A stretch of DNA of 13,326 bases, taken from positions 1-13,326 of the forward strand of contig CAZPDS010000064.1 in the NCBI GenBank assembly GCA_964585485.1. The letters are read 5' to 3'. The translations under genes and the position numbers were made by a program. The notes below the pieces were generated by a model that saw only the letters and a list, made by a program, of their open reading frames with translations, made no database searches and had not been told where the DNA came from. The stretch is from CALGYY01 sp964585485. Its GTDB lineage: Bacteria > Bacteroidota > Bacteroidia > Bacteroidales > CAIWKO01. Below are positions 13,263 through 13,326 of the stretch, one piece after another; the stretch's first letter is position 1; each line of letters opens with the position of its first letter.

Positions 13263-13326
13263 ATGAAAAAAATCATTTTGCCTTTTTTCGCGGTTCTGTC
13301 TATTTTTGTGTTGGACGAAGTAAAAG
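13263..13326 (+). CDS. Start of an exported protein, truncated by the window end
   Basis: The first 21 codons read MKKIILPFFAVLSIFVLDEVK. Two lysines followed by a 14-residue hydrophobic stretch suggest a signal peptide, although the usual small residues before a cleavage site have not appeared by the end of the window. A good promoter lies immediately upstream. There is no Shine-Dalgarno sequence; AAAAAAATCCCAATT precedes the ATG. Function unknown. Confidence 0.55.
   Translation, partial: MKKIILPFFAVLSIFVLDEVK

Overview
The window looks like chromosome plus integrated mobile DNA from a member of the Bacteroidota. The evidence is a subtilase with a C-terminal type IX secretion sorting domain, a TAnnTTTG-type promoter, start codons that mostly lack Shine-Dalgarno sequences, and an accessory block (unrecognised ~370-aa protein, Xis-like HTH, BT4734/PriCT-2/VirE primase-helicase) typical of mobile elements of this phylum. 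No genus can be named from the sequence alone.

Layout. (1) 1-2440 is a probable genomic-island end. A minus-strand terminator and the 3' end of a serine tRNA (41-55) lie at the left edge, and a second tRNA-Ser-3'-end-like copy lies at 2421-2435 in the same orientation. Between them sits a two-gene minus-strand operon, a DUF262 ParB-like protein followed by a HEPN protein with an R-x4-H motif, most simply read as an antiphage or toxin-type module. (2) 2612-6400 is a plus-strand module of visibly higher G+C: an unrecognised protein, a small helix-turn-helix (excisionase-like) protein and a 680-aa primase-helicase. It carries three striking non-coding signals: a cluster of AAGACTTTTT motifs (3329-3807), a nested palindrome before the HTH gene (3825-3859), and seven perfect copies of GGATAAGATG arranged symmetrically after the primase-helicase (6241-6400). 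The last looks like an iteron-type replication origin next to its initiator. (3) 6401-8512 is a graveyard: a decayed IS4-family transposase tail, a nearly full-length IS1595 (ISXO2-like) transposase broken by frameshifts and stops, and a ~220-bp inverted-repeat unit holding a REP-like palindromic block. (4) 8513-11504 holds a secreted S8 protease with an apparently duplicated propeptide and a T9SS tail, followed after 10 bases by a small lipoprotein. (5) 12013-12861 is a lone AT-rich SAM-dependent methyltransferase. (6) 12862-13326 has short direct repeats, an IS66 transposase remnant, and a promoter plus the first 21 codons of an exported protein that runs off the window.

How the parts fit. 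The HTH and primase-helicase genes are translationally coupled and, with the iteron array, form a plausible self-contained excision/replication module of a satellite-like or mobilizable element. No integrase, relaxase or structural gene is present, so the element is either truncated here by the transposon scars or continues outside the window. The DUF262-HEPN pair, bracketed by tRNA-Ser-end copies, would be cargo or a separate tandem insertion. The right half looks like ordinary chromosome repeatedly hit by insertion sequences.
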